64,000 nt of DNA, taken from the NCBI GenBank assembly GCA_965153455.1, contig OZ234494.1, positions 3,162,001 to 3,226,000 of the forward strand, read 5' to 3'. Shown piece after piece: positions 24,729 to 36,879 of this stretch. How positions within the stretch are numbered: the stretch's first letter is position 1; each line of letters starts with the position of its first letter. Below the pieces are notes generated by a model, which was not told the origin of the DNA, ran no database searches, and saw only the letters and a list, made by a program, of their open reading frames with translations. Position numbers and translations under genes: made by a program. Source of the DNA: Sphagnum compactum. Lineage: Eukaryota > Bryophyta > Sphagnopsida > Sphagnales.

Positions 24729-27700
24729 CTATAGTAACTGCCGGAGCACATAGTGAAGGATGCCCCCATTCTGGAAGTACGTCAGCTCCACTTGTGTGTC
24801 AAAGCGAAGCACACAAGTGAACTTTTTCCCGTCATTTGTTGTCACAGCAACATCCATGCCAGGCTTGATGTTCTCAACATCTGGCATGTGGATGGTGTAC
24901 CTCTCCAAGCCAGTTAGACCAAGAAACTCAGCATCTTCCCCTGCCTTAAAGCAAAGGGGAATCAAGCCCATGCCAACAAGGTTGCTACGGTGGATGCGCT
25001 CAAAGCTCTTTGCAATCACAGCCTTCACCCCCTGTTAAAACAAGCATGTAAGAATCCATCTGTCTAGTTCTAACAGCAAAGGGCACAAAATTTAACTACC
25101 AGCAGTCTTTCCCTTCCCCAGACAAAGTTCTTGCCATATATTATTACTCTCACAACAAGAAGACCCTCAAATATGTGCAAAAGATGGCAGTAACTAGTCA
25201 TATGGCAATTACAATCTCCCAAGTCCTGTACACAGAGACAAGAAATGGTAATAAGGCAATACCATACATGCAAGAATCAACATGGAACTCACAGGCATCT
25301 AGTTATTAAGATGCCAGAAACCTTGAGTGAGAAAAACATAACATAGATTGGCCACTAAGCCTCCTCTCAACAGGACCTGAAACTTCAACCCTTGAACTTG
25401 GATGAACCCGAGTAATTCCAAGGAGTGTACAAGTCAGAATAGTAGGTGAGATCCTCACCTGCAGATATGGGCCTTTGGCAGCCCAATCACGAGAGCTTCC
25501 ACTTCCATACTCAGCCCCTGCCAGGATAATTGTATCTACACCTTCCTCTTTATACTTCTGCTACAGGAAACCATGTTAAAAACTGAGTTGTAAAACAATA
25601 GACCAAACTACTGTCAAAAACTCAATTATTACTAGAGCCAACAGCCAAGGTCACACAATTCATCTTTTTTCATCTCCTCTGTGACACGAGAAAAAAAGCA
25701 CTGGTGACTGTCCTGGTTGGGAAAACTGAATGCAAATCAAAGTACTCAGCATACTGACCTGTGCAGCATCATATATGAACATCTTTTGTTGGGATGGAAT
25801 GTGGAGGGTCCTAGGCCCAACTTCGCCTTTCAGAAATTTGTTGACAATCCGGATGTTAGCAAATGTCCCTCTTGCCATTACTTCATCATTTCCACGGCGA
25901 CTACCATATGAATTGAAATCCTTTCGATCTACTCCATGTTCCATCAAATACTTGGCAGCTGGACTGTCCTTATTTATGTTACCAGCTGGTGAGATGTGGT
26001 CAGTGGTGATACTATCACCAAAGTTGAGGAGGCAGTAGGCATCTTTCACACTTGGCACACCTGGGGGATCTTTAGTCATGGTCTTAAAGAAAGGGGGTTC
26101 ATGAACATAGGTAGACTTTGGATCCCAAGCATATTGAGATCCTTGGGGGCAAGCCAGTTGATTCCACATTTCATTGCCCTTTGTTATCTGTGCATATGTA
26201 GATCGGAACATCTCTGGAAGCACAGCTCTTCCCACCACCTGTGGATCAAAAAATATCATTGGTACACAAAGGGATGTGATATAGGGGTCATTTTTTTGGA
26301 AAATATACACCTCATACAGTCTGATCAAAACAGATCATATGATGTTATCTTACACAAAGCATAGACTTAATTTGGAATTGCAGTTGTTTGATTGCATAAT
26401 AGACTACTTTGGAGTGTTCTAGATGAAAGTCAGCTACTTCAACCAAGTTAAATCAGCTCTGTGTCAAACCAGGACTTTGCATGTCTACATGAGAGCCATT
26501 GCTGTGTTTTCCTATGTTAGGAACCCTTAACATGTGAGGAAACTCCCTAATATCTTCCACTTCCAGTAGTGTTTACAAAGCATAAGTACGAAGAGACTGA
26601 GAGAGTCCATGATTTATACCTCAGCAACCTCTTCATTGGAAGGCCATACATCCCTCAGAAAGACAGCTTTTCCACCCTTGCCAACTCCAATTGGCTCTGT
26701 TTCAAAATCAATGTTCACCTGTTGCAACCACTCCAAATCATTCAGAAGGGCAGGTGTCTAAAAACAGCATTTGAGATGCACAAGGCTTTCCATCATCTGC
26801 AAGTGCACATTGTAGTCAAGGCTCACTAAAATAATGAGGAATGCACAGTCCATACACCAATAGGAAAAGCACAATGAAAACATTGAACCAGAAATGAAAT
26901 GACTTGAATGACCCACCGTCCCAGCAAAGGCATAAGCCACCACCAAAGGAGGTGAAGCCAGATAATTTGCACGAGTTAATGGATGTACACGACCCTCAAA
27001 ATTTCGATTGCCAGACAATACAGCTGCTGCAATTACATCTGCAAACAAATAACAGACAAATAGTAGAATGGCTCTTTAGATCTATGGGCTGGAGGTCTGT
27101 AATGAATCCTGGTAAACCTCCTAATCCCCCAGCTGAATATTGTTTCCAGCTCATCCATTTAACTACAATTGCAGCAAAAATGAATATTTTCTCTGAATAG
27201 TATAACATTTCCAAATGTTGCAAAAGGGCTGACAGGTCTTCAGACAGAAGTGACACTGCACACCAACTGTAGTCTCTTCCTTAGTCAAGATTGATCAATT
27301 TTCATTACCTTCTTGCAGACAAACAGAACTTACCATTCTCAGCAATTGCTTCAGCTACAGCTTCATGCAATTCACCAGAATTGCCAATGCAAGTGGTGCA
27401 CCCATAGCCCACCAGACTAAAGCCTTGCTGATCAAGATACTTTGCCAAGCCACTGCCATTTCAATACATGAAACTTCAGATCAAGGAAAATCACTTGCTC
27501 ACACTAAGAATTAGTGTGGAAGAGACTACACCTCTCCCCAAAGTTTGCAACCACTTTCACTTACATCTCATATCTTACAATTTGTCCACAGCTCTGAACC
27601 ATCTACTACTCGGTACTACAATTGCCACCATTGTAGGTGGTGAAGTACTTGACATTGGGCTTCAGCCCATCCAACAAACATTAGTTTGCAAATGTTCCAT

Positions 27701-30700
27701 CATACCATATTCAACCTCTCATTTGCAAGAAGAAGAGTCATTCATGAAATGTTCCCCTAGAATGGGCAGAATACCTTTTCTCAAGATATAGTGTGACAAC
27801 ACCAGATCCTGGAGCAAGACTGGTCTTTATCCATGGTTTCACCTGTTCAGTCAAAACAGAATCAAGTTGAAGAGACTACAATCGAATTCCAAAGGAGAGT
27901 ACATTCAAACCAATAATTAAACCAAATTCTGCTGCATGACCAAAAGGGTACATGAACAATTCCAGTTGAACATCTGAACAACATGCCCTGGTAGGACATT
28001 CAAACAATGGCCCAAGGACTGTTATCCCCACCACAAGACAATCCACTTTGGACATGGCTAAAATATGGGTTGCCTTCATCTTGATGTGATTCTAATTGAC
28101 AGCAACAAGGTGCACATCACAAGTCCACAAGAAATAGGGACTAAACTGGCAATTGGAACACACATTCACATCAGATGCAGAATCTGACCTCTAGTCCAAG
28201 TTCAGTTGCCTTCTTAGCCACAAGGCCAGCACCAAGCATTACACTTGGATTGGATGTGTTGGTGCAACTTGTGATGGCAGCTATGACAACACTACCATGC
28301 CTCATCTCAGCTGGCTGACCATTGAAGGTGAATTTCACAACTTTGTCCTGTTCATCCTTGGGAACAGCAAACCCCTGCAACAAAAGGAAACTGATAAGTA
28401 CAAAGTGAAGCATTTTTTCCATCACAAGCCATGAAACTAGAAAAGAATATGCTTGATAGGATAGGACAAAATTCAGCAACAGACACAGAGGAATGTAACT
28501 ATGAGATATACCTTGAAGCCAACCTTGTTGTCCAAACAAGCCTGCCAATCCACCTTCATATCTTTCAATTTCACCCGGTCATGGGGCCTGCATTTGTTCA
28601 TTTACTCTAGTCAGACCAAAAACACATGCAAATGTGCAGAAAGGAATACATGAAAGGAAACAGTGAGACAGATTCATGTCAATTGATAAATGCTTCCAAC
28701 AAAACTGCATTGTGCACACTCTAGTCCCCTCAAATTGACCATTGAAAACTAGACCATAGGCCCAATACCATCCTTACAGAGAAGAGCATCTATGGATGCC
28801 AAGACTGTCAACATTTGTATCAGCCTTAAGAAAAGAGTGCTTTGCATACCTTTTTGGTCCAGAAATACATGGCTCCACTGAGTCAAGGTCAAGCTCCAGG
28901 TATGATGTGTAAATGTTCTCTTTTTGAGGCTGAAGATACACATGAATGAACAATATCAATATCCATCTGATTGCCAATTGCACAACTACAGCAGTCATTC
29001 CCATGACATCAGAAGTCACTATATCAGAAGACACTGAGCCATTACTCAGCACTAACCGCCCCATAACAACCATGGGGAGTCAAGAAGCAATGGAAAAGAG
29101 TTCCTGCCCACTGTTGAAAGGAGTCCACAATACATTCCAGTGACATACTCCAACCAAACCTGCTATTTACCTAGCAGGAACGAAAAAATCCAAGATACAT
29201 GCTGAGGCCTGCAGATGCCAAACTCACCTTTTCATGGTCAATGAACAGGTTATTTGCCCGGAGATAAGCTTCAATCTCTTTAACCTATTGCATAGAGACA
29301 AGAACCACCCAGAACACAAAAAACAGGATTTGCTGTGTCAAGACATCAATGACATTCTACAAAATTTACTGACTACAACCTCACCTGAAGGAGGATGAGT
29401 ATTTAAGGACAAGACCTTAAACCTCAATCATCTACTGGCTCAAGGAAATGAGCAGTAAATTATCTCTCTTCTGCCAAATGATGGTTCCACTATGCTGTTT
29501 CTACCCGATATGACTCCACTATTTGGAATAACATCACATCATTAGAATCCTGAATAGATACCAGTATCTCCTAGTTATATGACCACACCTAGACATCTGG
29601 CAGCAATGCTAAAATGGACATAATAGCTGATTTTTAATAAGAGAATGCATATACGAGCACATCATCTCATGTATCCTGAAAGTTGGTTACCTTCTCCTCA
29701 TCACGGCCAGTCAACCTCAAGTACTGTAGTGTGACCTTGTCCACTGGGAAAAAACCCATAGTAGCCCCATACTCTGGGGACATGTTTGCAATTGTTGCAC
29801 GATCAGCCAAAGAAAGTTCTGACATGCCCTTTCCTGCAAAACAATAAACAGTGGTCATTGTGGTGAGAGAAGAGAACAAAAATGTAATGCACTTGCACAA
29901 ACTCCTCCAACCATTTCCATAGTCATATAGCAAACTCCAACAGCAGCAGTCAAGAATATCCCACATACCATAGAATTCCACAAACTTGCCGACCACACCA
30001 TGTTTCCGCAGAATTTGAGTAACTGTTAACACCAAATCTGTGGCAGTAACTCCTGTGCGTAGCTTGCCATTCAACTTAAAACCTACAACCCCTGGAAGGA
30101 CCATACTCATGGGCTGCAACAAAAGAAATGAATGACCTCTCAGTTTCGCACAACTTAAAGAACCACAACCAGAGATGAACACTGTGATGTAAGATGCTTC
30201 AATCCCTCCCAATAAGGTCATGCATTTAATGTCATTTGGTCCATTGGCACCCCAGCAAAGTCCAATTACATCCTTAAGATGGAGAGATTTCTTGTTGTTC
30301 AAAAACATGTATCCTCAAGCATGTACACAATGCAGAACCAAGCACCCTTTATCTTGCTCCTAGGGAATGTCATGAACATACTTGACCAAGCATTGCTGCT
30401 TCTGCCTCAATGCCTCCAACTCCCCAGCCTGCAACACCAAGCCCATCTATCATAGTCGTATGTGAATCAGTTCCGACAAGGCTGTCTGGATACAGCACTC
30501 CATCACTGTTGAAAACAACACGAGCCAAATACTCCAAATTCACCTGTGACAGGACCTCAACCATGTGTGAGATGACCCAATCAAACTTAAAACTGAAAAA
30601 AATCCAAAAGAATATCTCTCATAAGAATCAAGAAACCTCCATTTTCACGATTAAGAAAAGGCAAAGCAAGGTCAACTATTGCCGGTTAGATTCCAAAAGA

Positions 30701-32938
30701 AGTATCAACTATCTGAATGGCCTGCAGCAATCAATTATATAGCAACCAAATCAACAGATAACAGAATCTAACCAGCCAATGCACAGAGCCAAAAGAAACT
30801 GACCTGATGCACAATACCAGAACCTGGTGGCACCACAAGCATGTTTTTGAAGGCAGTTGCCCCCCACTTCAAGAAAGCAAATCGTTCTTTGTTTCGGCCA
30901 AATTCCATCTCCATGTTTGCCTGGAGTGCATTTGGTGTTCGCGAAACATCTACCTGCACTGAATGGTCAATGACCAAATCAACATTCACCTGCAAAACAC
31001 ACAACAAAGAAACCATCTCAGACAGAGGGGCATTGTGCAGCCAACATGTGCCACCATGTGGCATAAAAAGTAAAACATACCTCAAGCAGCAGAGCCCAAA
31101 TAGTTCATTGACATTGCACTGAGATCCTAGAGACAAGATAACCATGGTGCACAAAACACACTGCAAATGTCATCATTTTCAGACTGAAAATGCTTTCAGT
31201 GCATTTTATACACTCAATTGAGACCAGGCTTTGCTCTCCCTGTGCACTGAGATGCATGCAGAACTCTGAAAGACAAAGGGATCTAAGTAGTGCCAGACAA
31301 CACTCCAACAACCTGTTGACCAAGTGCAAGAAACCCGTTCCAAGAGTACTGCTCCATGTAACAGGATCATAATTCTGGCTTACCAAAGGATTGATCTTAT
31401 CTGGGTCACCACCCAGACGTGTGATAGCATCTCGCATGGCAGCCAAATCAACCACAGCTGGCACACCAGTAAAATCCTGAAGATGAAAAGAAACTGTAAG
31501 CACAAAGACAATCACACATAGGCACTGTCCCATTGAAGTTTCCTGTTTGTCATTAATTAGTGAGCACAACCTGCAATGTCAACTTCACTTCCAACAGGCC
31601 AGGTCGTTGTGAAGCATATCCCTCCTGCACAACTTATTCAAAGAAACCTGCAAAGATCTTCAGCCAACCAAATTATCTCCAAACTTCTTTAAAAGACAGA
31701 ACCTGGAGGATGACACGGGCAGGCTTGAATGGGATTTCCACTTGTTTGGGAGCAGTTATCTCCCAGTCCAGGATTTTTTCCACATCTGCCTTGAGGACCT
31801 GAAAGTTATCACAATTCCGAATTGCAGACTCCAACAGATATCTGATAGAGTAGGGCAGTACGTCTGCACAATACAAGCACAAGGACATGGCAATCAACAG
31901 CGGGTAGAATGGCAAAACAATTACAAAGAATTGTTTTGAGAAACAAAAATAGTGCCATGATCCCTGTTCTGAACATTCATAAAGCATCTACAACTCTTGT
32001 GGGGTTCTCTATCATTCCAACAAATATAAACCAAGACAAATGACTCTTATCTCAGTAGCACTGTCAATCCGATGATCCAGCAGCAATCTAACCTATCACC
32101 GAAAAAACAAATCATCATCAACAAGGAGAACCATGTTCAGCATTGTACTATAGAGAGGAAACAAACCCAATGGACTTACCAACTCGAGGATCATTCAGTT
32201 TGGTAAGGCTGTAGTACTTCCCATATGTGCCTCCACCTGGCTTGGGTAAATCAGTCAAGAGGCTATCATATGGATTCCCCGTAGCTGCAACATAGACAAG
32301 GCATCATCAAAAGAGTCTCGTCGCTGATCACAATCTGCTCATTGTATGTGTACACTGGGTAGCAGATCCAGTAGGGTGTATAATCACCGATCCATTTGCA
32401 AAAAAGGTTGGACTTTGTTGAAAGTGGAGATCCGATCCAAAAAACACTCCGTCCTACAAGAAGCACACGGTCCTCTAGGCACGATCCGCTTACCGTGAGA
32501 GGAAGCCATCCTTGAGCCGCCTTGCAAAAGCCCGGAAGCCGCGGATGCCAGCACTCGAACACCACCCGGCTGCTGCTGCCTTCCAGATCCAAACCCTGGG
32601 AAATCTCGCACAATAATCCTCCTGCCAGTCTGACGGGCCAACCCCGCAGCGACGGCAAAGCTTCGATTATTATACAACCTAGAGCCGTAAAACTCACAAG
32701 GCGGCAATCGCACCGAATTCCGAAGTCCAGATACAAACCCTGACGACGACGATGATGCAAAACGGGTTGCGGAGGTGAACAGGTTCGTGCTGGTTCTGCA
32801 GCAGCAGGTAGCGAGCCCGGAAGCTTTGACAGGAGAAGCCGAGAAGCCTGCTGCCGTTGCTGCCAGTGCCGCTGGACGCAACCTGGTAGAAACGCTGCCG
32901 CAGGCTCTCAGAAATGGCGATACGGTGATAGTGTGCAT
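24729..32938 (-). CDS. ACO: Aconitate hydratase, mitochondrial presequence, 19 exons
   Basis: It catalyses citrate-isocitrate isomerisation in the TCA and glyoxylate cycles through a [4Fe-4S] cluster. Exons (minus): 32,938-32,494; 32,284-32,180; 31,863-31,703; 31,476-31,384; 30,989-30,804; 30,543-30,382; 30,113-29,969; 29,833-29,691; 29,284-29,228; 28,929-28,850; 28,587-28,512; 28,374-28,189; 27,842-27,775; 27,452-27,334; 27,038-26,917; 26,718-26,620; 26,238-25,759; 25,557-25,459; 25,031-24,729. All introns are GT-AG and all phases agree, giving 1,042 residues with no interruption, slightly longer than other plant ACOs (~990) because of the presequence. Cluster ligands are Cys588 (SCTNTSNP), Cys654 and Cys657 ([10 protein letters not shown]); the 66 and 3 residue spacings match the family. 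The swivel domain has [13 protein letters not shown] near residue 930. The Ser/Arg/Ala-rich, acid-poor first ~140 residues suggest mitochondrial import. An in-frame TAA 33 bases upstream supports the start. Confidence 0.97.
32507..32509 (-). promoter_or_regulatory. Candidate internal start codon for a cytosolic aconitase
   Basis: Met144 (minus-strand ATG at 32,509) has A at -3 and GC at +4/+5, a strong plant initiation context. It begins MASSH, aligning with the MASE start of short, presequence-free Arabidopsis aconitase. Initiation here would remove the whole presequence. Use of this start is inference. Confidence 0.45.
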
Positions 32939-33335
32939 TATGAGCTGAAGTAGAAAGGGACTCCTTTTTTATTATCTCTCTCTCTCTCTCTCAGTTCTTG
33001 CAATAGACTATCTCAATTCTCGCCTCGCCACTACTCCCTTCCAAACCGCTGCAAACCTCTTCCCTTATCGCTCCTCCCTTTCCGAACCTTACTACCAGTG
33101 CCGCTCCGCTCGATCGCTCGCTTTCTTCGATTCCCGATCCACTCGCGCTTCTTTCCGTTCGTTTTTCTCCTCCTCGTCCCTCCGCGCCCGTCTCGTCGTC
33201 TCCCCCCCACGTATCTTCCACAGGCTCTTCTCTCTCTCTCTTTGTCGCCACCCTCGCATGTGTCTGGGTGTTTGTGTGCGCAGCGAACGCAAAGAGCCCT
33301 GAATTGGCACCAACGCTCTCTTTCTATTCTTTAGA
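32939..33335 (-). promoter_or_regulatory. Aconitase 5' leader and promoter region with GA tract
   Basis: Immediately upstream of the start codon lies a (GA)n tract on the transcribed strand (about 32,972-32,993), inside a G+C-rich, purine-biased stretch reaching about 33,330. GA/CT tracts in leaders are common in plant housekeeping genes and bind GAGA-type factors such as BBR/BPC. I see no clear TATA box. Short open frames on both strands here look like composition artefacts. Confidence 0.55.
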
Positions 33336-33365
33336 CTAGGTAGTTACCAGTACGTGTGTTTTTTA

Positions 33366-33645
33366 GGCATTTTTGTTTGTAGCCAAAGTGGCGATCATCC
33401 ATTGAAAGATGTAGCAAAAGTGGCGATCATCGGTGGGAAGACTTAGCCAAATCTGCCTATAAATAAGAAAATAAAGTGCAAATATTGAATCATCCTTCAA
33501 TATGTTTGGCTATACAAATTGAAAACCAAATATATGAGTTTGGCGATTTTTGCATACTGTTTTTTTTTTCCCTCACTTCTGGTGATTGAAAATCTCCTAA
33601 ATCACTTCTTTTTCGATTTTTTTAATTTTTTAAAATTCGCCTTAG
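33366..33645. repeat. Dispersed repeat family B, copy 2
   Basis: Direct-orientation relative of 15,385-15,655. It opens with two ~31-bp subunits containing GTGGCGATCATC. Just beyond it, 33,645-33,720 has short palindromes (CGCCTTAGGGCG; TTTCGCCCAAAAGCGAAA). It is the less decayed copy, with CpG sites retained. Confidence 0.75.
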
Positions 33646-33720
33646 GGCGAAACTTTACCAAAGAAAAAAGGGGCTTTTTTTTTTTTGGTGGTTGCCAAAT
33701 TTCGCCCAAAAGCGAAATTA

Positions 33721-34106
33721 AAATTTGGTAAAAAATTGATGGGTCTAGCTCTTAGTCAAAGTGTAGAAGAATAAAGCCCCAGTCTGCTGTGGGCTCTACC
33801 AAAAATAAGGGCCAGCCCCAAGTCGGAGCGGAGTGTGGGCCCATTTATGGTAACGAGAGTTTTTCTTTCCAAGTGTAAAGACTGACTGCACTTTGGAAAT
33901 ACACTCGGAAATTATTATTTTTGTGTGGGGTCCCCCCCCCCCAAATGAAGAGGAAGGAAATTGGAAAAACGGGCTTTTTGGGGCTACTTTTGGTAGCATT
34001 GGAAAGCCCTCGTTGATTGGTAAAGGGTGTCACGAGGTGGTTTTGTAATGTGTAAACTTGTGTCCGTCAATTCTTTACTTTAATGAAGAATGTCCAAAAA
34101 ATAAAT
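33721..34106. other. Intergenic DNA with a poly-C run
   Basis: No gene is recognised. An 11-base C homopolymer preceded by GGGGT lies near 33,932-33,942, a likely sequencing and slippage weak point. Confidence 0.5.
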
Positions 34107-34231
34107 GTCCGTCCGGCTTAAATAGACGGATGACAGGATGCATGAAATGTTCGTCCGGCTTAAATAGATGGATGACAGGATGGATGAAATGTTCATCCGG
34201 TTGGATAACGGGACGAATGACAAGATGAATT
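34107..34231. repeat. 42-bp tandem repeat, three units
   Basis: Units are 34,107-34,148, 34,149-34,190 and 34,191-34,231. The first two differ at a few positions and share CGTCCGGCTTAAATAGA and GGATGACAGGAT; the third is more diverged. Each unit pairs GTCCGTC with GACGGAT, so it can fold on itself. Confidence 0.9.
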
Positions 34232-35264
34232 AAGGGGAAGCTTCACGACGTCCTTTACTATATATAATGTCCAATTCCAGTTCAAAAAATAAATTAGAGT
34301 GATCTCCGTTCCAATTCCACTCACACATAAATGGAATCCAGAATTCAGTTTTGGGTTTGGTTCTTTAGGAAAACTGAATTTCGATTTTGGCTTTTAGTTT
34401 CAATTCTGAAGATTAGACTTGGTTTTAGGTTTTCTGGATTGGAACTGGCAGTAACTACCAGTTAAACTCTGATTAATTGCAGGTTAATTCTGGTTATCCT
34501 TCAATTAGCCCCTTTGTTGGCCTTGCCTACCAAGGCAAGGATATTGTGAGGTAAGGATATTGTGTTTAGATTCATTATAGAGTATAGTAGCTTACGGGAT
34601 TTAGTAGCTATAGGCCCCTATGTAGTATGTCTATTTTTATATGAGGATTTTTGAAAGGTGACATTTTGGCTTGTGTTGAAACTTGATGACTCGATTACTT
34701 GTAGAGTTATGATATCTTGAAGGATTTTGGTTTCTTTTGGAGGATTCTTTTGAAGATTATATTTTTGCATGGTGAAATATTTGAATTTTCATAATTCTTT
34801 TTTTGCATTAGGATACTTTTTGATGTAAATGGCAAGGCCACAGTGTGACACACCCCTTGTTCTACTCTGTTTTTCTAGGCAACAATACTTCCTATGGGCA
34901 GAGCCACTTTCTTTATCGCATCGCCAAGAAATTTTCAACATTTACTTTAAGTTAGCCAGTTTCATATTGTCTACAGACAGTTTTTTTTGGTGAGATGAAG
35001 GTTGATGGATTAGGGGTTAAGGGGATTCAAAATGTTCAATTCAGTATGTTTTTATGTCGACCTCCCCACCTCTCTTCTTCAATTTCTTGCATCAATCTTG
35101 GGGGAACTAAATGCACCTAGGGCACATAGATCAAATTGTTGCATTGTCCCACTAGTTCATGTTTTCCTTCGCCCCTCCTCGTACTCAAAAAAATTGAACG
35201 GGCAATAGAGCAATGAGCGCCTAGTTGCTAAGTGGTGCCCAATCTCTCAGGTTTAGGGTTTTCT
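34232..35264. other. Intergenic DNA, nothing recognised
   Basis: Sequence of moderate A+T content with short open frames only. No domain, RNA gene or complete mobile element is visible. Confidence 0.5.
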
Positions 35265-35265
35265 A

Positions 35266-35373
35266 GTCTTTGCAACCAAGGAGGTTTCAGTTGTTGGCAA
35301 TTTAATTGGGCGACAAGGTGCAACTATTAAGTCCATTCAAGATGCGTTAGGGGCAACATTCTAGATTCTCCTA
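35266..35373 (+). pseudogene. KH-domain (RNA-binding) gene fragment
   Basis: A 32-codon frame reads NLIGRQGATIKSIQDALGA. The GRQG loop and following helix match the KH fold of poly(C)-binding or HEN4-like plant proteins. The frame closes at a TAG at 35,362, directly followed by codons that would continue the domain. A TAG at 35,264-35,266 precedes it and could be either a stop or a splice acceptor. I found no further KH repeat or partner exon, so this is probably a relic of a gene copy; an exon of a divergent gene is the alternative. Confidence 0.55.
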
Positions 35374-36879
35374 ATTTCCATCTTTGCATGGTTGCATGCT
35401 AGTGTCTTTCTCTAGCATTTGTATGCATGAAGTTTGTGTTAAGTTCTTTGTCACACAAAGCTCTAGTAGAGGATAAAGTGAGGAAGGGTGCTTTGGTCTT
35501 TGGAAATATTGCTTCAAAAGCAAGCTAGTTTGTCTTTATGCAAATTCTAGGTAGCATTGGATCTATTGGAGGAGGTTGGCATTGGACAAAAAGGGATGTC
35601 TTATGCACATGGGTGCCTTCATTGTATAAGTTGTTGGCTAGGTTTGTTCAACTGCTTGTCATGTAAGATGTATTGTATGTGGGTTGGTTTATAAGGCATA
35701 AACTCCAGTAATGGTGTAGCCAATAATGTAAATTGCAGTTGCTTTGAAGGTTATGAAGTTTAGGGCCATATTTGGGGTTAGTCACCAAGAAGATTGACTT
35801 GTTGGGTTGTGTTGGGTTTATTGATTTATGGTTGTTTAATTGGTGTAACAGTAGGTTTGATTTGCTGAAAGGACATTATGAAATATGGTATGAGGTTTAG
35901 AGCCATATTGGGGACTTGATGACCGAGGAATGAGCATAATGGGTTGGTTGGGTGTAGATGACTTGTGGTCGTGTAGCTAGTGTAGCAGCTTTTTAGAGCC
36001 CTTGTTGGTGGTGTGTTGTTTGCTTTTGAGGATGTCCCTTCCTATTTTGTGCTAAGTGTTCCCAACCCGTTTTATGACTCATTGATATGGTTGTGAAACA
36101 TGCATATATAGTTGTTCAATTGAGATTATTCCTTGACATTACAAATATCAAAAACCTTATTAAGGAACATAATTTGAAAAGTCCATGTGAAGAATGTAGG
36201 TTAAGAAAACTCATTTAAGGATTGTTTATCAAGAGATAGCAATCAATTCACAGGCATGCATTAATGACCAACTTCAAATCATGCAATTTTTTTCATTACA
36301 ACTCTATGAATGTTTGGGAATGCGATGTAAAATAATTTTAAAACCCAAATAGTCGTTGATTTGTCTTGAAAATGCTTAGTTTCAGGTGTCATAATTGAAT
36401 TAATGAACTTTGAACCTCCTTTTTGACATCTTGGATCTTGAAATATCACGAATTCTCAACTTTCAACACATGAATCAACTTAATATGTCAATGAAATTGG
36501 TTTCCAAGAGAACTTTCTATTGATTCATAATGCACCTCATGAGGATGATAGGATGCAAGGTTTTAAATGTAGACTTGTTGAATGATACATGGTTGTTCCA
36601 TGATCACAACAATGTATACCATTCAACTTCTAATTTTTCATCAGAAACTATAGTTGTGGGATGCATTCCCAACAGTCATAGATAGTACAGTGCTTTGGAC
36701 TCATTTCATGGAGCTTATTACTTCTCTTCTTTGCTCTTGCTTACCCATGTTGACTTTTTCATAAGTTTTTTTCCAATGCCATTGTTTGACACATTGTAAC
36801 CAAAAAAGAAAAGGGAAAGGTCAAACAACGACTCGACCCCTCTGTTGAGTTCACCCTGACAGAAATACGAATGGGTGTT
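35374..36879. other. Intergenic DNA, nothing firmly recognised
   Basis: Follows the KH fragment and could contain remnants of the same gene copy. No further domain is recognised. A short plus-strand open stretch around 35,475-35,660 has no known resemblance. Confidence 0.4.

Noticed and set aside
30410-31569. Several 90-150 codon frames on both strands in the aconitase gene
   Set aside because: They span exon-intron junctions or are antisense; the spliced aconitase model accounts for the region.
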